Part shown: piece after piece, positions 1 to 9,695 of the stretch
How the letters are laid out: each line of letters starts with the position of its first letter
Position numbering within the stretch: the stretch's first letter is position 1
Origin: Darksidea phi
Lineage: Eukaryota; Ascomycota; Dothideomycetes; Pleosporales; Lentitheciaceae
Reading direction: 5' to 3'
NCBI GenBank assembly: GCA_030770425.1
Contig: JASJFT010000121.1
Location: 1-64,000, forward strand
Length of the DNA stretch: 64,000 nucleotides
The notes under the pieces: model-generated
Database searches by the model: none
What the model saw: the letters and a program-made list of their open reading frames with translations, nothing else
What the model was told of the DNA's origin: nothing
Made by a program: the position numbers and the translations under genes

Positions 1-204
1 ACGAAAAACACAGCCAGCCCAGGAGCCAACGTGACGTCACGCCGGGTAGTGGCCCAAGCTCCTGGGGGAGGGGACCAGCTACTTATATAATAGCCGGTAT
101 GGTCCTATCGGTAAGACTAGTAATATCACCAAGACCACCAAGGAGGCTGAAGTTTTCGAAGGAAGAAATATACTCCGATTCTTAATAAGGCTATGCTAAT
201 TAAG

Positions 205-330
205 GATAGAGACGCCTTTATTAAGAATAGATATACTATTATTAAAAGTAGAGACGCGCTTCTTAAGAGTAGAGACGCGCTTCTTAAGAGTAGAGACGCG
301 CTTCTTAAGAGTAGAGACGCGCTTATTAAG
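205..330. repeat. 21-bp tandem repeat array, AT-rich
   Basis: Four copies of a 21-bp unit (agtagagacgcgcttcttaag) lie head to tail at 247-267, 268-288, 289-309 and 310-330. The last differs by one base (cttattaag). Two more degenerate copies can be read upstream at about 205-246. The flanking 150-370 stretch is TA-rich and has no coding signal. The array lies next to a truncated enoyl-reductase relic and may mark the breakpoint that removed its N-terminal part. Confidence 0.85.
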
Positions 331-433
331 AATAAGGGTATAGTACTATAGTATATATAATATTATCATAAAAATTCTATAATTAGGGGGGCCAGTACCC
401 CTAATTAGGGGGGGCAGGAACCCTAAATTAGGG

Positions 434-830
434 GTGCTCGGAACCGTAGTGTTAGACTGCATTGCGGCGACCCCTACAGTCAAGCTGTGTTATGCGGCCA
501 TGGGGAGGCTAGGAGATAAGTATACGGCGCTAGAAATACCTCCTCCGGTTACAAGACTCCGAAAGTCCATCAAGTCGGACCGTATCCTCGGCATGACGTT
601 GTTTGGGAAAGGAGCTTGCGCTCAGTGAGGGCTATCATCGCCCCCCAGATCCGGAGTGCTATGTATTTGGGTTGAGGTGTTATCCATTGGTTCAGAGGCT
701 TATTGAAGAGAAGAAGTTGCGACCCCATCCTGCGGTTGTCAAGGAGGGAGGGGTCGAGGGCATCTTGGGGGGCTTGGAAGATTTGAAGGCAGGCAAGAAT
801 CATGGAACGAAATATATCTATCTCTTATAG
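434..830 (+). pseudogene. Trans-acting enoyl reductase (MDR family) C-terminal relic
   Basis: Two overlapping frames together resemble the C-terminal third of a zinc-less MDR enoyl reductase of the LovC type, the stand-alone ER that works with highly reducing PKSs whose own ER is dead. The first frame (about 434-612) carries the Rossmann-side segment with VVLDCIAATPT and a MTLFGK turn. The second (about 603-830) carries YPLVQRLIEEKKLRPHP, then GGVEGILGGLEDLKAGK and a C-terminal KYIYLL ending in TAG. A one-base shift near 605-613 separates them. The first two thirds of the protein (GroES-like domain and start) are absent, and AT-rich repeat DNA takes their place. Family assignment rests on remembered motif order and is fairly secure. 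The gene is clearly non-functional here. Confidence 0.7.
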
Positions 831-1137
831 TCTGTGTAGGATGATCACTTCACATTACTTCACCAAAGTCCAGAATTGGTGGTTCACTTGAGACCCGTAC
901 TCTTGTATACCGTTTGCATTTCGCTTATTGCGTCCCCTGCATCGAACGTCAACTTGTTCACGGGACCTGGTCCTACCGTTCATGTATCCAACCGGTACGA
1001 GTATAGAGTTGCACACGACATATTCTTGCATGAGTCCGTTATTTCATACTTTCCAATGTCAAAAGTACAGAATGCGCGAGTGACTTTAAATAAGGACGAA
1101 GCGTTCATGTCCCCTTTCTAGGTACAACCCCTTCCCC
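831..1137. other. Gene-poor spacer
   Basis: Separates the enoyl-reductase relic from the 3' end of the minus-strand hydrolase. Short open frames exist but none has recognisable motifs or splice-supported extension. Confidence 0.5.
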
Positions 1138-2396
1138 TCACACCTCCATAACATCCCTCTCCACTCCAAAGTGCTTGTCCAGAAACCGAAACGCCCTTTC
1201 ATGGACTAAAGGCCACGCTCCAACCTTGGCCTGCAGCTCGCCCTCGCCCGGATTCTTCGGCACCCACACCTCCTTCTCTTCCTCAGGAAGATGGCCCAAC
1301 TTGCGCATAATCTTTCCCGCCGCGAGTTTCGGATCGAAATAGATACTGTATGTCGCACCGGATGCCAAAACTGGGCACGTGACTCTTTCCAAGAACTCGC
1401 CGCCTTCGGGAAGTCGAAAGGTAAAGGTGCGCATTTCGCGGAGCAGATCGACCGGCCGCGAGACGCCCAGAATCCACGACGAGGTTGAGAATTCCCAGAA
1501 CGCTTGGTAGTTCAGGCGGCTCATGAGGCGGAAAAGGCCGTCGACGACAGAGTCGGGGATCCAGCCTGCGTCCCACAAGCGGACGAAGCCCGGCGGTGTC
1601 CGTGAAGCAACCAGATCCCACATGTCATAGAAAGCATCGATCGCGGCGCACGTCTTGACTCTGGGATCTGCAGCTCTGCGCAGAGCGTAGTATCCGCCAA
1701 GCGAGAGCCCTGAAGTAACGATCCGACCAGTGTCGAGATCCAGCCCGGGATGCTGCGAGGCGAAGGCGAACAAGTGATCTAGAACCGCACCCATGACGAC
1801 CTCCCAGTCCGGCCGCTGGTATGTCTGGTCCCGGCGGAGAACGATGCCTTGGCCGAGGCCTTCACATGTGAGGACCGCATAGCCCAGGTCTGGGCCCGCG
1901 CAAGGAAGCGAATGGTACAGTTCCTCCTGACCACCACGATAGGAATCTTGCCCGGGATGCGTTTGGATACTGTGGGTAGGTAGAGATAGCCCGGGAGTTT
2001 GTGGCCTTGGTACGGAATATCCAGGAGGCGGACGTCGGCATCCATCAACCTGATGCTTTTCACGAAATTGTCTACGCTTCTCTGGAGGAGAGACAGCACG
2101 CGGGAATCGGGCGCATTCTTCATGTCAAACAGCATGTACTGGCTAGCGCGGAAGTAATTGGATGCGCGTAGAAAGGCATTGCGCGCCTGGGTGCGATGTC
2201 TCGCCTCCACCGCAAGTTGCTCTGCCTTCTCTGCTTGCTTGAAGAACGCCGAATGCCAGCTCTCTGGGTCGCCACTTTTGATTTCGCCAACCGCATCGAG
2301 GAACTCGGCAACCTCGCACCCGCCGGACGGCGCCGTGCCCAGGATGCGGGTGAGCTCGAAGTTGAAGAATTCGTTCGACTTGAAGAATTCGTGCAT
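1138..2396 (-). pseudogene. Alpha/beta hydrolase (FrsA/Ayg1-like), frame broken
   Basis: Minus-strand gene read from ATG at 2396 (MHEFFKSNEFF) to a stop at 1138. The N-terminal helical cap (about 150 residues) and strand IPIVV are in one frame. The oxyanion segment GLGQG, nucleophile elbow GLSLGGYYALR and the acid region SIYFDPKLAAG are in another. The frame changes between about 1929 and 1942, and the HGG(x)D loop expected at that point is also shortened, so this looks like a small deletion rather than an intron. Near the C-terminus the place where relatives carry the catalytic His reads GELQAKVGA. Relatives are common in fungal polyketide loci, where they hydrolyse or shorten chains (Ayg1-like), which fits the neighbours. 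A sequencing error could explain the shift but not the missing His. Confidence 0.65.
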
Positions 2397-2880
2397 GTTG
2401 GCTTCAGGATGACACTCTGGTCGACTTGGCGAGTACAACGAAATCGAGGACGAGATCCAAGATGGACCTGCGCCAGCTCTCAGGCGGAGCTGGCATCTTC
2501 GACAGCGGTAGTGAAGTCGGGTGCTTCCGCGAACGCAGGCCGGACACATCCGGCCTTGTTCTGAGGAGGTTCGGGACGGGGAATAATGCCGGCACTTCGT
2601 TTGTGTTCGAATTTGGAGGCATTCCTATTATGCCGTCAGCTCATACCCCCGAAATCATGTGATCTTGGTTATTCCGACTTCCGGATGCCGGTGATGAACC
2701 TTCCGGTGAATGCTTTGACATTGTACCACCGTTCTCACCCCACTCTCACTCCATGTTCCTGGTTCCTGGCCCGTGGCTCAATGTAGTTCAGATGCCTAAA
2801 GTGCCCGTCGCTGCATTCTCCATCCATCCTCCTTGCGCGGATTTCGCTCACTCTTCACCGGAAGGCTGAAGCAAGCAATC
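2397..2880. promoter_or_regulatory. Divergent intergenic region
   Basis: 484 bp between the start of the minus-strand hydrolase and the proposed start of the plus-strand membrane protein. It is positioned as a shared promoter. No coding signal and no specific binding site was recognised. Confidence 0.35.
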
Positions 2881-3425
2881 ATGCCCATCTCACCAACCGC
2901 TTGCCTGAGGCTTATCCCCCTCACCGCCTCCACCGCCCGGTAAGCGACCGTCCCCGTCACACGTCAGAAATTTTGCCACAACTCACCCATCCCCCAGCTT
3001 AATCGCCAACTTCGGCCAAACCTCCGCTCTCCGCCCCCGGCCATCGCCCACCGTCCCGCCAACCATCGTTCCGTGCAGAGTCTTGCTCCACTGGTACAAC
3101 CCCTGGATTTCGCGTGTTCTCTGGTTCATCACCTCTCTACTTCGTCTCTCTCGCGGGCACCGCTTCCAAGATCTGGCTTAGGCCCGTCGGCTTGGCTGCA
3201 CAGCCTTGGCTCGTCGCCGAATTCGTCTTCACCTTGCTGCATTTGGTGCCTGCGACGAAGGCGTACGGGAACATTCAGATTATCAGGGACCGGAAGGGTA
3301 ATGACAGGACCAATTTGGGTGCCGTGCAGGCTTGGCTGAGGGTGAATAGGGTGAGGCTCTGGTTGGCAGATGTTCCGGCGTTTATTTGTGCGGTTGTTGC
3401 TACTGGGGTGATTGTGCGGGTCTAA
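2881..3425 (+). CDS. Small membrane protein, DUF1772 (anthrone-oxygenase-like), possibly frameshifted
   Basis: Proposed ATG at 2881 opens MPISPTACLRLIPLTAS, followed by a plausible 58-nt intron at 2940-2997 (gtaagc...ccag). The downstream part reads LLHWYNPWISRVL in one frame and then, from about 3115, a second frame with two hydrophobic stretches, LVPATKAYGNIQ and QAWLRVNRVRLWLADVPAF, ending at 3425. This order (WY/R near the middle, P-T after a membrane helix, W-x-x-x-N-R-x-R before the last helix) resembles DUF1772, whose members include anthrone oxygenases of polyketide loci. The frame change near 3110-3120 is not explained by an intron with good sites, so the gene is either damaged or misread. 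Family call is tentative. Confidence 0.4.
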
Positions 3426-3716
3426 GCGTGTGTTAACAACTAGATGGTTAGATGGAAAATGGTGGGAGAGAGCGACGTTGCTAGAATCAAGGAGAATCCG
3501 AGGATGGGGTCAAGATGAGGAAGACACCTTGGGGAGCCATTCCCGTTATTAAGCCAGTAGTCTAAATACACGGAGGTATGGAGATGCTGCTCCCAACTTC
3601 CAAGCCGCAAGCTCGGCCCCGCAGTGAGTAATTCGTACCATGTAAACTATGATCCAAGCGAATCGAGGATGGTATATCATAAATCGGAGAAAACCGTCAG
3701 AAGACCAAGCCTCGCA

Positions 3717-5511
3717 TCAACGTGTCTCGGATGTCATGTGGTTCGAGGGATCCCGGGGAGTTCCACCTGCCTCGGCATCTACGCCGGATTTCTCAGCCTT
3801 CAGCCCATACTCAGTGTCCAGCTCGGTTCTCAATTCGACTTCTTTCTCGAGGAGGGTGAGCAGGGCGCCCGCCGCGGCAATTGCAGCTGCGACAATCCAA
3901 GTGATACGCAGACTAGCCACAAAGACAGAAACAACCTCGGAACGAGCGGGCTGTGGGATGGTCGACATGAACTCCTTGGTCCCAAGCGAGTACGCGTTTC
4001 CAGCGGCGAATAAATTCCGAATACTAGGGTCGCTGATCCAGTGGCTGTGCTTTGCGAACTGATTGTTGAAGACGGCGGCGGGGATGGTGAGGCCCCAGAT
4101 AGCCCCATAACTCCGGACGTACGATGCGGCTGCCGTAGATGAAGCGTTGTCGGCATCCGTTAGGGGCGCTTGGATTGCGGGCAGGAGGGCTGTAGTAATG
4201 GTGCCGGCTCCAGCAATGTGTAGGAACTGTAGACCAACCCACATCCCCGTGGAGGAATCCGCCTTGAGGAGCGAAAAGGTGCCGAGACCAAGAGCCGTTA
4301 GGACGAGGGCGACAAAATGTACGGGTTTGTATCGACCAGTCTTTTCCACAAACTGAGCGCCCACAATAGCAAAAGGTATCATGGCGACCACAGTCGGCAG
4401 CGACTGTACACCGGACCGCATCGTGGAAGAGTTGAGGACGCCCTGGAAGTAGACCGGGAGAAAGTAGATGACCCAGATGAAGAGAAAGGCTTGCAGAAAG
4501 GTAGCGAAGAACGAGATGGCCGACGTCCGATTGCCAAAGAGATGAGGGGGCAGTAGTGGGTCTACTGCCCAGGGAGAGGCCTCCCAAGCATGGAAGGCAA
4601 TGAGACCGCATAGGCCGAGCACAAGAGGGACGATGACACGCCAGCTCGACCAAGGGTGTCTCGCTCCACCGTATGTGAGGGCGAAGATGATGGCGGTGGC
4701 AGACGTGATGACGAGGAAGCTTCCGAGCCAGTCAAAGCGGCCCAGGCTCTGCCTGAAGGTAGCCTTCTTGTAGTTGACGTTGAAGAAGAGGTAGAGCATG
4801 ACGAACGCGACACCACCTATGGGCAGGTTGATGTAAAACACCCACCGCCACGACGAGCCCTGCACTAGCGCACCGCCTATGAAAGGGCCCATGGACGTGC
4901 CGATGGAGAACAGGCTGAATACGAGACCCATGAACTTGGGGCGCTCTCGGAGAGGCACAAGGTCGCAAACGATGAGTTCGATGAGCATGTTGATGCCGCC
5001 GCCGCCGATACCCTGAATGGCTCGGCCAGCGATGAGCATCTCTCCGTTGGAGGCGCCGCCACAGATGCCGCTGCCAAGGAGAAGCAGCCCAACAGCTGAG
5101 AGTGTGATCCACCGGCGGCCGTAGAGGTTCGCAAGCTGTCCATAGATGGGCTGGACGGCGGCGCTGGTGAGCATGTATGCATTGACCACCCAGGGATAGT
5201 TGTCGCCGATGCCTAGGTCGGCGACAATGGTGCTCAGAGCAGTTGAAATGACTGGGCCACGGTCATTATGCCGCTGGAGGCGGTGCGAGAGCGGGAGACA
5301 TACCAGTAGCTTCAATAGATGCGAGGAGGCAGGCGATGCAGAGGGACCCGATGATGATCCAGAAACGCCATCCACGACGGGTCGAACTTGCACCGGCGAT
5401 CTTTGCTGCCGTCTCTGGCTCCGGCGCCTTGGGCACGACGTCGCTGTCGGCGCCCTCTCCAGAAACGGTGTCGCTCATGGCGGCACGAAAGTCGGGCAGA
5501 TAGTCGGGCAA
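3717..5511 (-). CDS. MFS drug/toxin efflux transporter (DHA14 type)
   Basis: Two exons: 5511-5304 and 5251-3717, with a 52-nt intron (gtatgt...cccag). The join restores the typical TM1 end IEATVISTALSTIVADLG. The product is 580 residues with about 14 hydrophobic helices, motif A-like GQLANLYGRRW, and motif C-like GPFIGGALVQGSSWRWVFYINLP after TM5. These are hallmarks of the DHA14 drug:H+ antiporters that export fungal metabolites from the plasma membrane. An in-frame ATG at 5478 is an alternative start. The gene is divergent from an AflR-like regulator and lies in a locus with hydrolase and PKS relics, which suggests it exported or still exports that locus's product. No frame damage is visible, in contrast to its neighbours. 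Confidence 0.9.
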
Positions 5512-5947
5512 GGTTGAGAGTGCTTCGCGTCGACGGAGCGGAAGGTAGTTGGTACAAGTCTGAAGCGTCGCAACTCGGGGATTGCAGAGAAGGCAAAGGA
5601 AAAGTGCAGTCTATATACGACCAACATTCTGTTTGGGCGTCCGAGATGCCGTACCAAACGCCGAACGAAAGCCCGACTCAGGAGACGCCGACAGGCGGCG
5701 GACGGGCGGACGAGTATGCGCGGCAGAAGAGTAACCGACATGTGCGCATGCTGTGAATGGGAACTGTGGAAGCTGTAGGACAGTCATCACACAGGTGGTT
5801 GGTGATGGAGGAGCGATTGTCCCACAACTGAAGCGCCGAGGTCACGTGCAGGGCAGCTCACCCTGCCTTACTAATTAGCGCCTCCCCGCCCAAACACGAC
5901 ACCGCGACACCGCGACACCGCGACACCACGACACGGCGTCACTCATC
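5512..5947. promoter_or_regulatory. Bidirectional promoter of exporter and AflR-like regulator
   Basis: 436 bp between two divergent starts. It contains closely spaced CGG triplets around 5693-5712, a sequence type bound by zinc-cluster proteins, and an 8-bp microsatellite just before the regulator ATG. Co-regulation of the two genes is inferred from arrangement only. Confidence 0.45.
5897..5936. repeat. 8-bp microsatellite upstream of regulator start
   Basis: Five tandem copies of cgacaccg (the last two with one or two changes) end 11 bp before the ATG of the zinc-cluster regulator, so they lie in its 5' leader or core promoter. Confidence 0.9.
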
Positions 5948-7123
5948 ATGGTCCGTTCACATACGTCCGAATTGCTCGCCCAGCCGCGGCCCCGTAACGC
6001 CTGCGATCGCTGCCACTCCCAGAAGTTGCGCTGCCTCAAGACTCCCGACGGTGACACGTGCCTCCGATGCGCCAAATTCGGCGCTCAGTGCACTTTCAGC
6101 ACCCGGGCCCCGCGCCGCAGGACTCAGCGACAGTCGAGCGATGACGACACCTGCGGACCGTCTGAAGCACATTCCCCTTCGCACATTGGGCACAGCCTTG
6201 CGCCGTCAGACGTCATGGCTGCTCCAACCCCACCTGACGCTTGGCCACAACCGCGTCTCTCCGCAGACGAGTCGTTCAATATCTCGCCCGCAGACTTGCT
6301 TGGACTCCCGAACTTCACCGGTGCGCCCGTAGACTACCAGCTATGGGATTGCCACGCGCCCCCAGCGTGCCTGGAAGAAGCACCACAAACCGTGGCCGAC
6401 GCTGTACGCGACCTAGCCGACCTGAACGTCAAGCTCTTGGACCACGCCGCAACACTTCCGCCGCCATTGAACTCTTCGTCCCCACAAGCCCTGCCTGATG
6501 GCAAGCTGTTCGCCATCGACCAAACCTTCACTCTCACGAAGAGACTCATAGGCATCCTCAAAGGCCTGTGTGCCGGCCTCGCCCAGAACACCGCAGGCGA
6601 CGGTTCCATTGACCAAGCCACCGTCCTCCTCTTCATGTCTTGCTACTATCGACTGACTGACATCTATGAGAGCATCTTTGTACACATGCGGGGCTGTGCC
6701 CAAAATCCGCGTCTTCCCACCCCGGATGAGGACATCGTCACGCTGCCACCGCTACAAATCGGCTCGTACATTCCTACGCAAATTCCAAAGACCGAATCTG
6801 GCTCAGCTCCCCCAATATCCGCCTTTTCCATGCACATGATGCTGGTCTTGATCCTCTCAACACACCTATGTGAGCAGCTGCGAGACGTCATCGCCACAGG
6901 CATCAGCCGTGCCGAAGGCGGCGACATGGTGTCGCCGACGACTGAGATGGATGCTGCCCAGGGCTCGCTGCATAGAAGCGTTGACTTTGCCGAGGTCGCG
7001 TTGGAGGGAAGCGGTTTCGACGAGATGGTACGAAGGGCGATGTGGAAGAGGACGAATGAGCTCGGGGAACAGATGCGCTTGACCAAACAAGCGCTGATGC
7101 GCTTCAGCCTCGCATCGCTTTGA
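5948..7123 (+). CDS. Zn(II)2Cys6 transcription factor, AflR-like
   Basis: Single-exon 391-residue protein. The binuclear zinc cluster sits at residues 19-48 with spacing C-X2-C-X6-C-X8-C-X2-C-X6-C (ACDRCHSQKLRC, then CLRCAKFGAQC). It is followed by the basic segment RAPRRRTQRQ, the arrangement seen in AflR-family regulators of aromatic polyketide clusters. The rest has the length and hydrophobic pattern of the aflatoxin-regulatory-protein domain, with a conserved-looking helical C-terminus (ELGEQMRLTKQALMRF). It would act in the nucleus on promoters of the local pathway, first of all the divergent exporter. The gene is intact although the adjacent PKS is destroyed, so its current targets may lie elsewhere. 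Confidence 0.88.
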   Translation: MVRSHTSELLAQPRPRNACDRCHSQKLRCLKTPDGDTCLRCAKFGAQCTFSTRAPRRRTQRQSSDDDTCGPSEAHSPSHIGHSLAPSDVMAAPTPPDAWPQPRLSADESFNISPADLLGLPNFTGAPVDYQLWDCHAPPACLEEAPQTVADAVRDLADLNVKLLDHAATLPPPLNSSSPQALPDGKLFAIDQTFTLTKRLIGILKGLCAGLAQNTAGDGSIDQATVLLFMSCYYRLTDIYESIFVHMRGCAQNPRLPTPDEDIVTLPPLQIGSYIPTQIPKTESGSAPPISAFSMHMMLVLILSTHLCEQLRDVIATGISRAEGGDMVSPTTEMDAAQGSLHRSVDFAEVALEGSGFDEMVRRAMWKRTNELGEQMRLTKQALMRFSLASL

Positions 7124-7140
7124 GGCAGACATATATGATG

Positions 7141-7170
7141 ATTGTAAACTATCTCATTGTAAACTATCTC
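7141..7170. repeat. 15-bp perfect tandem duplication
   Basis: attgtaaactatctc occurs twice head to tail (7141-7155, 7156-7170), 18 bp after the regulator stop codon. Confidence 0.95.
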
Positions 7171-7226
7171 CACCAGCCCCCCGAGGTGCTATCAAGTAAT
7201 TCCAACATCTTCTCCCGCATAGCGCC

Positions 7227-8190
7227 TCATCTCCCCTTCAACAACCGAGGGTACATCATCAACGCCCTCAACTCCTCGCCCCGATCTCCCAACCTCCCCT
7301 CAACCGTGTCCAGAAACTCCGCCACCAACTCATTCAACCCCTCTTTCCTCGCCCTCTCCGTCCACTGCCCCAGCGTCAGCACTTCAAAGCCTAACCCCGC
7401 ATTCCCACTCCCATCCGCACTCTCTCTAATATTCTCAATCGGCAACACCATCTCGCCAACGTGATGCACGTATTCTACCAAGCCCTCGCCGGCCCCGCCA
7501 CTCGTCAGCGTCCTCACTACATGCTTCGATGTCCCCTTTCGCCCTGCACTCACTGGAACCTATACACAAGTTGGACCCTGCGGCTACAGCCATTGGTGAA
7601 TCTCCATTCCGCAGGGCTTGCACTGCCTGATGCACTGCAACAAGACCGGACGAGCAAGCCGTGTCAATCGTCATGCAAGGACTATGCTAGTCGAACACAT
7701 AGGATATCCGGTTGGACATGATACTGCGTTCGGTCGCTGTGGGGAAATAGGTCGGGAGGTAGTCAATGTCCTGGCTAAGAATGTCCCCATATTCTTCCGA
7801 CATCAGCCCAACATAGACTGCCGTATCTGATCCCCGGAGCCGGTCAACCGATTGGCCCGCACTGTCTAGCGACTCATACACTGTTTCCAGTAAAAGGCGC
7901 TGTTGGGGATCCATGGAATGTGCTTCGACTGGTTTGATCTTGAAAAACTGCGCGTCGAAATGGCGATAGTCTTCGCTGAGCAGATAGGATTCGCGGACAT
8001 TGGTGCTACCATGGTGCATACCGCTCGGATGATACACTCCATTGGTGTTGAAGCGTTCGATAGGTATCTTCTGAAGCACATCCCGCGGCTCTCGCAGCAG
8101 CTCCCATAGTTTGGACGGGGAAGACGATCCCCCGGGGAATCGGCACGCGCTTCCGATCACCGCGATAGCTTATTTCCGTTCAGGGGCCAT
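7227..8190 (-). pseudogene. Reducing PKS relic: N-terminal KS fragment plus unrelated tail
   Basis: From ATG at 8190 the minus strand encodes a beta-ketoacyl synthase N-terminus: [24 protein letters not shown], and the active-site block [15 protein letters not shown], as in iterative type I PKSs. Two in-frame stops interrupt it: codon 7 (TAA at 8172-8170), and a TAG just before the active-site block (about 7697), where the family has a conserved Trp (TGG). The coding similarity stops near 7560, right after the active-site region. From about 7553 to 7227 another open frame continues ([19 protein letters not shown]...MMYPRLLKG). I could not identify it, and it may be the C-terminus of a different enzyme brought in by rearrangement. 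The KS differs in sequence from the intact PKS at 27-34.7 kb, so it is not a recent copy of that gene. Confidence 0.8.
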
Positions 8191-9695
8191 GATGAAAAGC
8201 CGACAAGGTAACAGATACTCAATTGAAAAAACTGATTGAACAGAGGCTCTTCCTACCGCCAAGTTACTTCGAGGTAAGGTTAAGTCTATTTGTACATGTA
8301 GTGTAATTTGTTCAGAAAAGGTAAATGTCTCCGATCCAAACCACCAACAGGCTTCCCCACATACCCCGGGACTGGAATACCCCCGAATGTCTCTGAGGCC
8401 GAATGTGCGACCGGGGCTAGAACGAGGAAGCCTGCAGTCCGACAGGGCAGCATGTCTCCGAGAGCACGTCTTTGGGATGAATTGCGTGCTAGCTGCACAA
8501 TCCCGTAGCAGACCACGTGTTGGCCGAATTCGGCGGAGAAGCTTGTGGTGCGCCTACAGTTACGAGGGCGGAGAAATTAAGTAGTAACTTTTCGGTGAAA
8601 TCGGAGACTCGGCTTATTCGGAAATGCAGTCAAGACACGCAATCAAATCCATTCATGCACACCGAGTACCCTCAGTGCTTAGACCAACGGCCTTCAGCTT
8701 TTTATCAGAATGGGTATCGAAGAGCGTCGCCCTTGAGTTGTATACGACCGTGACTTCTCAACACTCTATCCTCTTCTCTAAGACCCTCTATACATTCGCC
8801 TCCGACTACGTTCGAAACTCCAACTACCCCCACTTTATAGTATTAATTAGGTTGGCAAGTAGCCTTTCCTATTCTTAAGAGTTCATATATTACCTCGGTC
8901 CAATAGCTCGAAGAAGAAGAGCTCGTACACGTCCTCGGGGAGCGGTATTAGCCCTTCTCCTATTTCTATTTGTAATATATTCCCTTATTCGTCTCTAGGA
9001 GACGTAGCTATAGCACTAGCGCGTAATACGACGCGCGTAGTAGTAATACGTAATAGCTAATTATCTCTATAAATCTCGATAGTGAAGATAGGAAAGCTAA
9101 GGTCGTACCTCTTATTACGGAGCAAGGAACGAGTGTAGTACTATATATTCGGGTCCACTAAAATCGAGTGTCTCTAATAATTCTATAAGAGGTAGCGGTA
9201 TTACTACTTTTATACAGGATAATATTTACTTTTCTTCTAGCTAATTATCCTATATAGCTATAGTATAGCTATAGGCTGTGGCTAATTAGAACGCCATAGT
9301 ATAACTATAAGGATCTAAATTAGCCTAACTACCAATTACCGCGGATAGAAACGCATCCGCTACCCCTCATTCATGACACGAATTCTAGACTTGGGGTGTA
9401 AGGAAACGGAGCTTTGTTGATGGAATAGTTCCGCTAGTTATTGGGTGAGCTGACTATACTACGGCTAATAAGGGGCCTAGCTACTATTGGACGGCCAATC
9501 TTCGAAATCCCGGTGCCTGGAGTAGATACGATCGCCCCAAATTTATTTTAGCCTATTCAATGAATTTTGAATCATTTAGAGACGCGTATACGGACTGCAA
9601 GTATAGAAGTCGCGGGCTCTGCCACCTCTTTTTTTCCACCCCGAGAGACTGCCCTAGCTCTATCTACAAACTGACAAACTTGGAAGTGCTAGAAT
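8191..9695. other. Gene-poor, partly RIP-like AT-rich DNA
   Basis: 8191-8870 has ordinary composition and no recognised gene. About 8870-9360 is strongly TA-rich (many ta/tat steps, repeated ctataa and tagcta words) with no open frame, as in a RIP-mutated transposon. The last 150 bp before the next ATG probably hold the arabinanase promoter. Confidence 0.5.

Noticed and set aside
247..330. Repeat array considered as CRISPR
   Set aside because: Units are directly adjacent without spacers and the genome is fungal.
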